Below, in pieces: positions 54,202-62,020 of a DNA stretch of 64,000 nt. The position numbers were made by a program, and so were the translations under genes. A model generated the notes under the pieces. That model had not been told where the DNA came from, made no database searches, and saw only the letters and a program-made list of their open reading frames with translations. Where the stretch lies: positions 164,098 to 228,097 of the forward strand of contig CAJTJG010000001.1 of NCBI GenBank assembly GCA_910576785.1. Direction: 5' to 3'. This DNA comes from an uncultured Duncaniella sp. (GTDB taxonomy: Bacteria > Bacteroidota > Bacteroidia > Bacteroidales > Muribaculaceae). Within the stretch, counting starts at the first letter, position 1. Each line of letters opens with the position of its first letter.

Positions 54202-54831
54202 TCAGTTTCCCTCCCTGAATTTAACGTTTACATTATACCCGTCGCGCCCCAGCAGCGAGCTGAAGTATGCCGATGCCTTGGTCTTGGCCTGGCCGATGAG
54301 CCTGTTGCGGAATTCCGGCTTCTCCTCAACCTCGGCCTTGAGCACGGTGTTCATCTGCTCCTTGATGGCGGCACGTTCCCTGGCGTCGATATCCGAGCGC
54401 ATGCCGGTGACACGGTAGTGATCCTCGCGTATCTCCATGTCGCGGCCCAGATATTCGGTCTGCACGGGTGGGAGAGTCAGGGTTATGGTGCGCGAGGTCT
54501 CGTCCACCTTCACATCCTCGGGTGTCAGGGTCGAGAGGTCGATGAACGCACGTAGATACGTGTCATACGAATATGCGGCCTTGCGATTTCCTATCTTCAC
54601 GGCGTCGAGAAGAGCGGCGGCCGTCTGGCGCGCACCTTCGGCATCCTCGAGGTGTATGTCGTCTATTGTGGCCATTTTCGATATTGTCATCTGGGCGAGA
54701 GCGAGCTTGTCCACCGATCTCACCTCCGAATAATATATCTGGGCTGCGTCATCATTCTTGCTGCATGCCCCAAAGGAGCATCCGGCCAGCAGGATAACCA
54801 TTATGCGTGATATGTATCTGCGTGCGTTCAT
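54202..54831 (-). CDS. DUF4230-family lipoprotein
   Basis: A 209-residue paralogue of the next gene, but with a lipoprotein signal (VILLAGCSFGACS, Cys at ~18 and 23) in place of the membrane helix. The domain again has ITLTLPPVQTEYLGRD and a basic C-terminal helix. The pair therefore places one copy on the inner membrane and one on a lipid anchor, which suggests a complex in the envelope. Confidence 0.75.
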   Translation of the reverse strand: MNARRYISRIMVILLAGCSFGACSKNDDAAQIYYSEVRSVDKLALAQMTISKMATIDDIHLEDAEGARQTAAALLDAVKIGNRKAAYSYDTYLRAFIDLSTLTPEDVKVDETSRTITLTLPPVQTEYLGRDMEIREDHYRVTGMRSDIDARERAAIKEQMNTVLKAEVEEKPEFRNRLIGQAKTKASAYFSSLLGRDGYNVNVKFREGN

Positions 54832-54855
54832 TATTACAGTTGATGTTGTATACTA

Positions 54856-55767
54856 CTACTCTATAACCTCAAACTCAGTGCGGCGGTTCGATTCGTGATT
54901 CGAGGGATCGATCGGTTCTGACGAACCTTTGCCTATGGCCTCGAGGCGCGAGGGTTCGATGGATTCCTTCTCCACCAGAAAGTCCACAGCGGCCTGGGCG
55001 CGGGCTTCGGAGAGCCTGAGGTTGGTGTCGGCGTCACCCTCGCTGGAAGTGTGGCCTTCGATGCGCAGACGCAGAGCCGGGTTCTGACGGAGTACCTTGG
55101 CGAGATCGTGGAGCGCAAGTTTGGCGTCATCGTTGAGCTCGGATTTGCCCTGCTCGAACTGGGCGCTGTTGAAGTTGCGCTCTATCTCCTCGATCTGCTG
55201 CACGTAGACAGTGTCGCGCACTATCACCTCCTTCTCCACGATCTTCTCCACTTCTACCACTTTCTCTCCCTTGGGCATGCACAGCCATGCTATGAGTGCC
55301 ACTGCCACGAGGGCGAGGATGATCCATATCCAGGGCCCCCCGCTCTTCTTCACTTCGGGCACCGGGGGCACGTAGCCGTTGAGATACTCGAGACGATAGC
55401 CGCCTTTTTCCTTGCCGACGGTTTTCTCAAACTCGGCCACTTCGATGTCATAGAGCTTGCCCTGCTCCACCATGCGCTCGAACGAGGGTTTCGACCACAC
55501 CTGGGCCAGAGCCACCTTCGATCCATCGGCAAGGTTGATCACCTCATCCTCCTTGGCGAAATAGAGGCTCATCTTGGTGTTGAATTCAAGTGCCTTCTCA
55601 AGCGGGAGGAAGTTCTCTGCCACACCCTTGTCAGGACATACCGAGTTGGGAAACGCCTTGCGGAGATCCTCGAGAGTGGCGTGGGGATACATCACCACAT
55701 AAGCATGCGCTATGCCGAGTGCCGTACGGTTCTGTGCTTTTCCGTATACTTTTACTTTAGATGCCAT
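54856..55767 (-). CDS. OmpA-like peptidoglycan-binding protein with cytoplasmic N-terminal domain
   Basis: A 303-residue single-span protein. The N-terminal ~145 residues carry no signal and should be cytoplasmic (KVKVYGKAQNRTALGIAHAY, then YPHATLEDLRKAFPN). The membrane helix is WIWIILALVAVALIAWLCM (~147-165). A charged coiled stalk (EKVVEVEKIVEKEV) leads to a C-terminal OmpA domain with IEGHTSSEGDADTNLRLSEA and RAQAAVDFLV, including the Asp and Arg used to hold peptidoglycan. It would link a cytoplasmic sensor or effector domain to the cell wall, a plan also seen in MotB and ZorB. Confidence 0.85.
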   Translation of the reverse strand: MASKVKVYGKAQNRTALGIAHAYVVMYPHATLEDLRKAFPNSVCPDKGVAENFLPLEKALEFNTKMSLYFAKEDEVINLADGSKVALAQVWSKPSFERMVEQGKLYDIEVAEFEKTVGKEKGGYRLEYLNGYVPPVPEVKKSGGPWIWIILALVAVALIAWLCMPKGEKVVEVEKIVEKEVIVRDTVYVQQIEEIERNFNSAQFEQGKSELNDDAKLALHDLAKVLRQNPALRLRIEGHTSSEGDADTNLRLSEARAQAAVDFLVEKESIEPSRLEAIGKGSSEPIDPSNHESNRRTEFEVIE

Positions 55768-55781
55768 GGTGATAGGGATTG

Positions 55782-56210
55782 TTATTCGTCAACATCATTC
55801 TCGAACGACACCTCGAGCTCAGGCTCGTTCTTGACCATGTCGCAGAGCATCAGTATGGCGCTCTCGCGGTCTATGTCAAGGGCCTCGGCCATGGCCAGGA
55901 GATTGTATACCTCGCCGGCGGTGAGAACATTGTCGCAGAGGAACATCTGCATCATTGCCTGGAACACCTCGCCTGTCTCCTCGGGATCCACCTTGGCGGC
56001 GTGTTTCACGGCATATTCCGTGGCTGCCTCAGGCGAGAGATTGTTTATCTCTACGGTGGCGGCTGTCATATACTTGTGGAAATCCTTGGCGGGAATCCCG
56101 AATGCCTCGGCGATCTCCTCGGCAGTGACGCGCTCGGTCTCGGCATATTCGCCGTCAGCCCAGATGGCCGACGCGAGCAGTGATGCTATCGTATTGGGTG
56201 ATGTTTTCAT
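55782..56210 (-). CDS. TerB-like protein
   Basis: A 142-residue acidic, all-helical protein. SLLASAIWADGEYAETERVTA and MMQMFLCDNVLTAGEVYNLL form the two repeats with acidic residues typical of TerB/TerB-like domains, which bind metal and associate with membrane stress or phage-response systems. Its ATG overlaps the stop of the upstream 85-residue gene (4-base overlap). Confidence 0.7.
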   Translation of the reverse strand: MKTSPNTIASLLASAIWADGEYAETERVTAEEIAEAFGIPAKDFHKYMTAATVEINNLSPEAATEYAVKHAAKVDPEETGEVFQAMMQMFLCDNVLTAGEVYNLLAMAEALDIDRESAILMLCDMVKNEPELEVSFENDVDE

Positions 56211-56464
56211 CGGAATAGGCGTTTGATTCTGTTAGCGAGTGAGTTCTGTGCCTTGCGGGCCTTGGCCATGCGTTCGCATATGGCCTTTCCTTCCTTGGTG
56301 CGTTTGTCCACCTTGCCGCTCTTTGTCTTCTTGAGAGTTGATTGGGTGGTCTTGGTTGTCGATTTTGCCTTGGTGGCGCGGGCTTTGGCCAGACGCTCCT
56401 TGAGCTCCTTGTACTCCTTGGTGCGCTTGTCCATCTTGCCGGCGGCTGTTGTCTTTACTGCCAT
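56207..56464 (-). CDS. Lys/Arg-rich protein with an internal duplication
   Basis: An 85-residue basic protein with two copies of one unit: GKMDKRTKEYKELKERLAKA at ~9-28 and GKVDKRTKEGKAICERMAKA at ~49-68, joined by a Thr/Lys linker, plus a C-terminal SLANRIKRLFR. Probably a nucleic-acid or membrane-surface binder; function unknown. Coupled to the TerB-like gene. Confidence 0.7.
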   Translation of the reverse strand: MAVKTTAAGKMDKRTKEYKELKERLAKARATKAKSTTKTTQSTLKKTKSGKVDKRTKEGKAICERMAKARKAQNSLANRIKRLFR

Positions 56465-56479
56465 GGGCTTTCTGTCTGA

Positions 56480-57163
56480 TTATGATTCTTTATAAATATT
56501 GTAATACCTTTTGCCAAGTTGCCACAGATAGCGATCTATCTCCTTGTAGCTGTAGGCCTCCAGTCCGTATGCCTTGCGGAAGTCATCGATGGCATCGCAG
56601 AATGTCGCGTAATCCCTCAGTGCATCCTTCCCCCTGAATCTGAAGAGTCCGGGGGTGCGTCTGCGCAGTTCGCCGAGCACATCGGCCACATAGCGGTCAT
56701 AGATGGGATACAGCTCAGGCCTGTGGTGCGAGCAATATTTGGTGGCAAACGAATAGTTGCGGCGGTCATCCACCACGGCTATCTCCTCCACCAGGCTTCT
56801 GTCGCCGGCGGCGAGACGGGCGTCGATATCAGGTGTCAGGACTATTTTTCTCGCCACCTGTGCTATCCTGAAAATATTAGTGGCGTAGAAGTCGTTCAAT
56901 ACCGCACATTTGATTATCACGTGCCGCAGGTCGGTGTTGGAGGCAAATGTCGTATCCCCGCGGAACAGCATGGCGAGTGCCTTTTCCTGATCCACATAGT
57001 CATCAAGACCGTCCCATTCCCCGAGATATTTCCTGAGTTCGGCCTCTGACGGCTCATACCCCTCCGGCAACCCCTTGCGGGCCGGAGGCGCGGGCATTGG
57101 ATCCTTCCCTCTGAGGTGATGCTCTCTGACGCTCTTCAGCGCATCTATCTCTTCGATGGTCAT
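56480..57163 (-). CDS. Soluble protein of unknown function
   Basis: A 227-residue protein, not recognised. It is mostly helical with one striking segment, YSFATKYCSHHRPELYPIYD (~140-160), of a kind seen in some helix-hairpin-helix-related bacterial proteins of unknown role. The C-terminus is Tyr-rich (WQLGKRYYNIYKES). It lies within the operon, 15 bases before the basic-repeat gene. Without a search I would not give it a function. Confidence 0.65.
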   Translation of the reverse strand: MTIEEIDALKSVREHHLRGKDPMPAPPARKGLPEGYEPSEAELRKYLGEWDGLDDYVDQEKALAMLFRGDTTFASNTDLRHVIIKCAVLNDFYATNIFRIAQVARKIVLTPDIDARLAAGDRSLVEEIAVVDDRRNYSFATKYCSHHRPELYPIYDRYVADVLGELRRRTPGLFRFRGKDALRDYATFCDAIDDFRKAYGLEAYSYKEIDRYLWQLGKRYYNIYKES

Positions 57164-57175
57164 CTGTCTGACTAT

Positions 57176-58201
57176 TTAGCTGTGTTTCAATTTGTAAGTT
57201 TTTACTGCCTGCTCGAACTGTTTGATTATCTCCTCATTGGAGGGAAGGGGACGTGGTTTTATCGCATTATGGAAATCCAGAAAAGCTTCAAATGCCTCTT
57301 CAGGAGATTTACCGGCAAAAGTCGGAGGTTCAATTCCGAACACAAATGAGTCTGACTTTTTCAAGCATTCCTCAAGGGCATCCTTGAGAACGAGTGGTTG
57401 CAGAGAGTAGACCCATCCGTTGGCCTTTAGCATCTGACCGTTGGATATACACCACCCATCCGCGCCTCTCTCATTGACAATCGCTGCGGAGAGCATATCG
57501 GTTTTAGCCTTGTCGGGTATCGGATAGCCTATCAGGGTTGCAAAGGCTTTTACCTCCCTCAAAGTATTTCCGACAGGCCGGTAGGTATACATACTGCCAT
57601 CAGAAAGAAGCACACAATTGTCATCCCATATGGATGTCTTTTTTAACATCCCGCGGTCTCCGGCATTGATCAGATCCTTTGTCTTGGCATCGTCCTTGAT
57701 ATTCCAGTAGAAGAAGTCCAATTTGCCCTCCTTGTCAAACTCATATGCATAGATTGATTTCAGCTCAATCATCTTCGCCACTGTCAGCTTCCCTCCTGCG
57801 GATTTTGCCACAGGAGTGCCGATGGCTTTTTCAAGCCTGGTCACACGGGCCTCGAGAGCCTCAAGGCGTTTTATCAATTCTTTCATCTCTTCCTTGGTCA
57901 AATCCTCTTTTTCTGATATTGTCTGTGTCTCTATTCTTCTCCCTGACTCCACCGGAGCAGGCTTGACTGTAGTCTGTGTGGTTGCCGGCTTGCGGTCAGC
58001 AACCTTCACTGACTCAGGCTTGACGGCTGAATCCTTATGCGATGCGGATGATCCCGGCGCAGTACCGATAAATGATTTTACAAAGTCGAAAAGTTTTGAG
58101 CCGTTACGGTTTGCGGCGGGACTGTTTTTCATCAAAGATTCTGCGATAGCCGCTATCTCCTGACGAATGGCGGCTATCATATCAGAAATCTTCTTGTCCA
58201 T
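57176..58201 (-). CDS. Coiled-coil protein sharing the NGSKL motif with its operon partner
   Basis: A 341-residue soluble protein. N-terminal helix, then RNGSKLFDFVKSF (~33-45), then a Ser/Thr/Pro/Lys linker (~50-95), a coiled coil (EEMKELIKRLEALEARVTRL) and a C-terminal domain (~135-341) of mixed alpha/beta type, not recognised. The NGSKL segment matches the ends of both repeats in the 128-residue upstream protein. ATG 58201 overlaps that gene's stop by one base. Confidence 0.65.
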   Translation of the reverse strand: MDKKISDMIAAIRQEIAAIAESLMKNSPAANRNGSKLFDFVKSFIGTAPGSSASHKDSAVKPESVKVADRKPATTQTTVKPAPVESGRRIETQTISEKEDLTKEEMKELIKRLEALEARVTRLEKAIGTPVAKSAGGKLTVAKMIELKSIYAYEFDKEGKLDFFYWNIKDDAKTKDLINAGDRGMLKKTSIWDDNCVLLSDGSMYTYRPVGNTLREVKAFATLIGYPIPDKAKTDMLSAAIVNERGADGWCISNGQMLKANGWVYSLQPLVLKDALEECLKKSDSFVFGIEPPTFAGKSPEEAFEAFLDFHNAIKPRPLPSNEEIIKQFEQAVKTYKLKHS

Positions 58202-58587
58202 CACTTGCTCCCGTTTATGAAGTCCACCAGTTTGGAGCCATTCTGCCTGGTGTTGGAATTTTCATTGAAGTCAAAGCCGGTAGCGGCGGCTATCTCCCTG
58301 AGTGCACCCTTGGTGTTGGCATAGGTGCGGTAGGTCTCGATCGATCCGCTGTCGCGCTTCACAATCGTGTATTCGCCTATCTCGGCAATGTTGCCGTCGC
58401 CAAACTCCTTGATGAGTTTCGAACCGAACTGGCGGGTTGTCCACTCGGGATCGAACTCAAAATTCTGAGCTGTGGCACACTCGCGCAGCGAGGCCTTCAC
58501 GTTGTCGTATATCTTGCATACGCGCACTGTGCCGCTGTCCTCTACAGTGATGATGTACTCACCGGAAATAGCTGATTTCTTTGCCAT
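58201..58587 (-). CDS. Tandem-repeat protein, first gene of the ion-channel operon
   Basis: A 128-residue protein built of two ~56-residue copies. Copy 1 runs from GEYIITVEDSGTVRV to RQFGSKLIKEFG and copy 2 from GEYTIVKRDSGSIET to RQNGSKLVDF. Each copy has two strands, a helix KxxLRExAxxxxFxF and the closing R-Q-x-G-S-K-L. No enzymatic residues. Presumably a small binding module; family not named here. Promoter box 38 bases upstream. Confidence 0.75.
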   Translation of the reverse strand: MAKKSAISGEYIITVEDSGTVRVCKIYDNVKASLRECATAQNFEFDPEWTTRQFGSKLIKEFGDGNIAEIGEYTIVKRDSGSIETYRTYANTKGALREIAAATGFDFNENSNTRQNGSKLVDFINGSK

Positions 58588-58625
58588 GTCTTATTGGTTT
58601 TAGTAAGGTGAATGAAGTCTGTTTA

Positions 58626-58633
58626 CAAAGTTA
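58626..58633 (-). promoter_or_regulatory. -7 promoter box of the ion-channel operon
   Basis: Minus-strand TAACTTTG, 38 bases ahead of the first gene. No other TAnnTTTG box of equal quality was found within the operon, in which most genes overlap or sit within 30 bases of each other; the largest internal gap is 112 bases at 53504-53615. Confidence 0.65.
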
Positions 58634-58743
58634 TGTTATTATTGTATTGGATTGATATATTGATTGTAACCTCTGTTTTTACACTTTGTAGCAGGTGTTT
58701 TTACAAGATGTCGAATATTGTTTGACAGTGCTGCGCTAATCCA

Positions 58744-58977
58744 TTAGTCATTAGATGATTCGATCTCTTTGTCGATTTCAGTGGCTATATCAAGGAAAAA
58801 GTTGTGGTGCAGCACTGCCGAGATGCGTGCGAGCAGCTGGCAGTCGATGGTCGGTCGGTTGAAAATGTCGTAGACGTTGGCACGGTGACAATTGATTTGC
58901 TTGGCAAACCAGGATACGGTGCAACTGCGCGGCTGACGGTCAAAGACTTCTTTGACGGTTTGTCCGATGTGTCTCAC
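58744..58977 (-). CDS. Small helix-turn-helix protein
   Basis: A 77-residue protein with an N-terminal XRE-like fold: CTVSWFAKQINCHRANVYDI (~19-38) reads as helix-turn-helix, followed by a helix LLARISAVLHHNFFLDIATE. It is upstream of and parallel to the ion-channel operon, and ends 111 bases before that operon's promoter, so it is a good candidate for its regulator. Confidence 0.68.
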   Translation of the reverse strand: MRHIGQTVKEVFDRQPRSCTVSWFAKQINCHRANVYDIFNRPTIDCQLLARISAVLHHNFFLDIATEIDKEIESSND

Positions 58978-59302
58978 AAATTAAAATCCGTTTGGGGGGA
59001 TGAGGCGAAGGCCGGAAGCGCGGCGAAGGAATGGATAGGTGTGTATGGATGAAATGTGTAAGTGTGTGGGGCGGCTTCGGTCAACGTCGGGATGGTGTAG
59101 AAATACCCAGCTGTAATGACATGGTGCTGTATCTTCACTCTGCTCGTAGTGGCATCCGTTATGGATCCACGCGTCTGCATGCGGCATTATTCCGGGCCGA
59201 TGCTTGCAGAGGGGGTGTCTATGTCAGTTTCTTGTGTCTTGCTGGGATTTTAACTCTCGGTTAAATGTTCTACAATCGCGTTGATAAGAAGTCCTTCGGG
59301 CC
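58978..59302. other. Gene-free stretch upstream of the HTH gene
   Basis: No convincing gene. Reading frames here on both strands are short and Cys/His/Arg-rich, typical of non-coding sequence. The HTH gene promoter should lie at the left edge, but no TAnnTTTG box is clear. Confidence 0.4.
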
Positions 59303-59464
59303 TCAAATGACTGTCTGGCAGAGTGTCGCACCGGCGTAGGCTCCACTTGTCGTGATGGAAAAACTCCGCTTGCCGATCAGGCTATTCCATTGTCCGGGGC
59401 CATCATTGTCTTGATTATGTACGGTGCGCTGACCGCAGGCCCGTCTCCGCGGAGATGTTTTCAT
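59303..59464 (-). CDS. Possible 53-residue peptide behind a promoter and palindrome
   Basis: ATG 59464 begins MKTSPRRRACGQRTVHNQD and ends ATLCQTVI, without recognised family or membrane helix. Only its position behind a good promoter box (59528) supports it; coding character is weak. Confidence 0.25.
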   Translation of the reverse strand: MKTSPRRRACGQRTVHNQDNDGPGQWNSLIGKRSFSITTSGAYAGATLCQTVI

Positions 59465-59503
59465 GGAGCCGTCCGTCCCTTTATTCTGGTGCGACGGACA
59501 ATT

Positions 59504-59518
59504 AGAGAAACTTTCTCT
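59504..59518. promoter_or_regulatory. Palindromic operator candidate
   Basis: AGAGAAA-C-TTTCTCT is a perfect 7+1+7 palindrome located about 10-24 bases downstream of the minus-strand promoter box, i.e. at the transcription start. A repressor site or a leader hairpin would both fit. Confidence 0.4.
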
Positions 59519-59527
59519 TTTCAGTTG

Positions 59528-59535
59528 CAAAGTTA
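59528..59535 (-). promoter_or_regulatory. Promoter box on the minus strand
   Basis: Minus-strand TAACTTTG, matching TAnnTTTG, ahead of the palindrome and the possible peptide gene. Confidence 0.5.
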
Positions 59536-60240
59536 AATAATGTTGCGGAATTGACACACATTTGTGGATTAAAATATGTTAAATATTATATTCGTCTGAT
59601 GAATGGTAGGTAGGCATATTGTGATATCGTGCGCGTAGTCTGCTTGTAGATGTCGCCATATGCATATAGCCACATATAAAAATCCTCCGCGTATAACATA
59701 ATCAAAAATATCAATATTAGTAATTTAAATGACAGCATAAATACCATTATTCAAGACGTCATTCAATATACTAAAAAACTAATATATCCAAGCTAAATGA
59801 CTTCAAGCGGCTCAATATCCATAACTTTTAAAGTTATCGAAGTGTAGAATGTTTTTTTACTGACTCAAGTTTCGCAAGTTATACGTAATAGCATATCAAT
59901 GGCATATATGTATTGTCTGGATATAGGAGGGTGTTGCAGAACTCCCTCTCTGTGCCAAAGCCGAGTCCACAATTATTGAGGAGTGATAAGTGATGAATGA
60001 TAAACTTTGTCACTATTCACTCTGACTTATGACCTAATTAAAGGTTCTGTGCCGTTCTGTAAATTCTGTGCGGATGCGTAGCATCCAAATAGTTCTGTGA
60101 GTCTAATTTCTTTTAATTCCAACATATTAACTTGCGAAAGTTGAATAACACAATCCTCGAGAATGAGACGAAATCTTAAATGAAAGAGCTGTGCTCAAAT
60201 CATAAGATGGTTTGCAGATGTTATACGAATGTATTCATTA
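59536..60240. other. AT-rich gene-free stretch with inverted repeats
   Basis: About 700 bases without a gene. It holds a perfect palindrome, ATAACTTT-T-AAAGTTAT (59821-59837), the inverted-repeat pair at 59865/60128, an imperfect hairpin near 59985-60030 and short TTCTGTG repeats at 60047-60098. The pattern is that of decayed insertion debris. Confidence 0.5.
59865..60144. repeat. 280-bp segment bounded by 17-bp inverted repeats
   Basis: 59865-59881 and 60128-60144 are reverse complements with a single mismatch (core TTCGCAAGTTA / TAACTTGCGAA). The inside encodes nothing. Size and ends resemble a miniature inverted-repeat element; no target duplication was identified. Confidence 0.45.
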
Positions 60241-60591
60241 AGAGCTTGTTTAAAAATAAATGTTAACGATAGGGTCGCATAGCTTGAGACGATTTTCAAT
60301 CTGAGACGAAGGAGTGTACTGGACGTACACGACTGAGGAACAGGTTGAAAATCGGCCAAGATATGCGAGACTGAGGTAACTTTTAACCATGGCAAGGCTC
60401 TATGATTATTGTTGTAAAATAGCAAATATTTGTGAAAGGAATCGAAAACAATACTGCAGACCGGCCATTCGTCAGGCAGATTCCCTCTTGCGTTGAGGGA
60501 GTTATGGGGTTCCATAACGACCGAGACGCAAGAGGGAATCTGCCTGACGAATGGGCGCCCTATCATTAACATTTATTATTAAACAAGCTCT
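60241..60591. mobile_element. 351-bp nested palindromic element with ~35-bp imperfect terminal inverted repeats
   Basis: The ends (60241-60274 and 60558-60591) pair as AGAGCTTGTTTA...ATAGGG with a few mismatches. Inside are two further hairpins. One is built on CGATTTTCAA/TTGAAAATCG (about 60290-60344). The other has perfect 28-bp arms (60465-60492 and 60526-60553, CATTCGTCAGGCAG at the outer end) with an inner GTTATGG-GGTT-CCATAAC loop. No reading frame inside. Looks like a non-autonomous element or structured repeat. Confidence 0.65.
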
Positions 60592-60640
60592 AATATTAAA
60601 GAATATGCGCAGTCCAAACAATCTTGTGTAAAGTGTGCTG

Positions 60641-60763
60641 ATGGCATTCGTTGCTGACCTCCCCGACAAAACAACTCTCGCTGCCATGAAGTAGGCTGAG
60701 ACTTCCGACTCGCTCGAAACTCACGACCTTGACGGTTTTCGCAACTTTGTCGGCTCACTATGA
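60641..60763 (+). pseudogene. Antitoxin remnant (type II toxin-antitoxin)
   Basis: Reads DLPDKTTLAAMK, an in-frame TAG (60692-60694), then AETSDSLETHDLDGFRNFVG and TGA. It has the look of the C-terminal half of a RelB/DinJ-type antitoxin with one nonsense mutation, and its stop overlaps the toxin start by 4 bases as in intact pairs. The N-terminal half is missing, replaced by the palindromic element ending at 60591. Confidence 0.6.
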
Positions 60764-60872
60764 ATACACTCAAGCCCACTTCCCAGTTCAAGAAGAATCT
60801 TAAGCGTTATAAACCAAGCTTGAGATAATCGACAAACCGGAAGTGATTCTCAAACTGCTCAAATTTAATTGA
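60760..60872 (+). pseudogene. YafQ/RelE-type toxin remnant
   Basis: Starts MNTLKPTSQFKKNLKRYK, the usual opening of YafQ-family mRNA interferases, but stops after 22 codons (TAA 60826-60828). A neighbouring frame then gives LEIIDKPEVILKLLKFN to 60872. Catalytic residues are gone, so it is dead. Confidence 0.6.
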
Positions 60873-60892
60873 ATAAATAAAATATTCCCAAG

Positions 60893-61963
60893 ATGCGTCT
60901 AAATATTACCAATATGGACAAGGCACTTATAATCGCCGCGCTAAATTTCCGTCGATGCGATCTTTTCAAGGCCATTGACGACAGCCAGATTTTCGCAGTC
61001 ACTCTGTCGGACGGGTCGACAGGCTACTGCTGCTGCATGGGCAACGGCGGAGAACATTACGGACTGGCATTGTATCGAGGCTGCGAGGGATTCGACACAT
61101 ATCTGAATTCCATCAAGGCGGGTTGCGCCGTTAATCCGCTCGAAATGTTCGAAAAGCACATGACATTCCATGCCGTAAACTGCGATTTCGAGAATGCCGC
61201 CGACTGCTTAATCGACAAGGAAAACCGGGCATATATCAAGAAAGTGGCTTCCGAAGAGGGAATCAGGATGTGCAGATCCAAAGGTTGGCCGGACTTTCAT
61301 GTAATGGATGGCTCGTTTCACTACGGCGGAATTCCCGATGAGAAGGATCGCCGCGACATGATACTTGCGTTGCAGGCCGCATGCGAGGTGTCACGCCGGA
61401 TCGAGGGACTCGACTTCGAACAATTGGAGGACCTTGGCTTTACCGACGACTATGCCACCGACTGCGGCGGCAAAATCATACCTTTGCTCTGCCTTGATTC
61501 CGACGGCACATGGTCGTGGGACAAGACTCCCACTCCCCCTCTTACTGAAACAAAATTCTCCACCCCTGTATTCGACAGCCCCTCCACAACATTCAAGATC
61601 CGCTCTATGGAACACCGAGGCACGTTCGAGTGCTGTCTGGTTCACAGTCCCATGCCTGTGGCCGAGGGCGACATGCAGTACTATCCCGTCGAATTGCTTA
61701 CCGTGATGAAACCACAAGGGTTGCCTCCGTTCATGCCTCCGTTCATACGTGAGCAGGAAGGCTGGGAAACCGAGACGCTTGACCGTTTTGCGACTAGTAT
61801 AATCGATTCCGGCATGTGTCCGGACCGCATCGAAACCGATGACGAACGGACATTCGCGCTTCTGCAGGACTTTTGCGACAAAACCGGCATCGAGCTAAGC
61901 GAAACCGACTGCGCCGCCCACATACAGGAATTATGGATGTTCATGCAGACAATGCTGGGCTGA
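60893..61963 (+). CDS. DUF6930/DUF7309-like protein of unknown function
   Basis: A 356-residue soluble protein. The N-terminal domain has LSDGSTGYCCCMGNGGEHYG and LALYRGCEGFDTYL (~38-70), and the middle a proline-rich break (WDKTPTPPLTETK). The C-terminal region (~235-356) includes PFIREQEGWETETLDRF. The GYxxxMGxxGExYxLxxYxGxEG pattern recalls DUF7309/DUF6930 proteins; no activity is known to me. It stands alone, after the decayed toxin-antitoxin region. Confidence 0.7.
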   Translation: MRLNITNMDKALIIAALNFRRCDLFKAIDDSQIFAVTLSDGSTGYCCCMGNGGEHYGLALYRGCEGFDTYLNSIKAGCAVNPLEMFEKHMTFHAVNCDFENAADCLIDKENRAYIKKVASEEGIRMCRSKGWPDFHVMDGSFHYGGIPDEKDRRDMILALQAACEVSRRIEGLDFEQLEDLGFTDDYATDCGGKIIPLLCLDSDGTWSWDKTPTPPLTETKFSTPVFDSPSTTFKIRSMEHRGTFECCLVHSPMPVAEGDMQYYPVELLTVMKPQGLPPFMPPFIREQEGWETETLDRFATSIIDSGMCPDRIETDDERTFALLQDFCDKTGIELSETDCAAHIQELWMFMQTMLG

Positions 61964-62020
61964 CAGTATCGGAACATTATGCCACACAACCCGACGGCGT
62001 GAAAATTATTTGTTACCCGA

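Noticed and set aside
55051..56226. A 391-codon plus-strand frame across the OmpA-like and TerB-like genes
   Set aside because: It is antisense to two genes with clear domains and overlapping starts; composition is His/Leu-rich as in shadows.
59031..59264. Plus-strand frame of 77 codons after the HTH gene
   Set aside because: Cys/Trp/Arg-rich with no family resemblance and no promoter; treated as non-coding.
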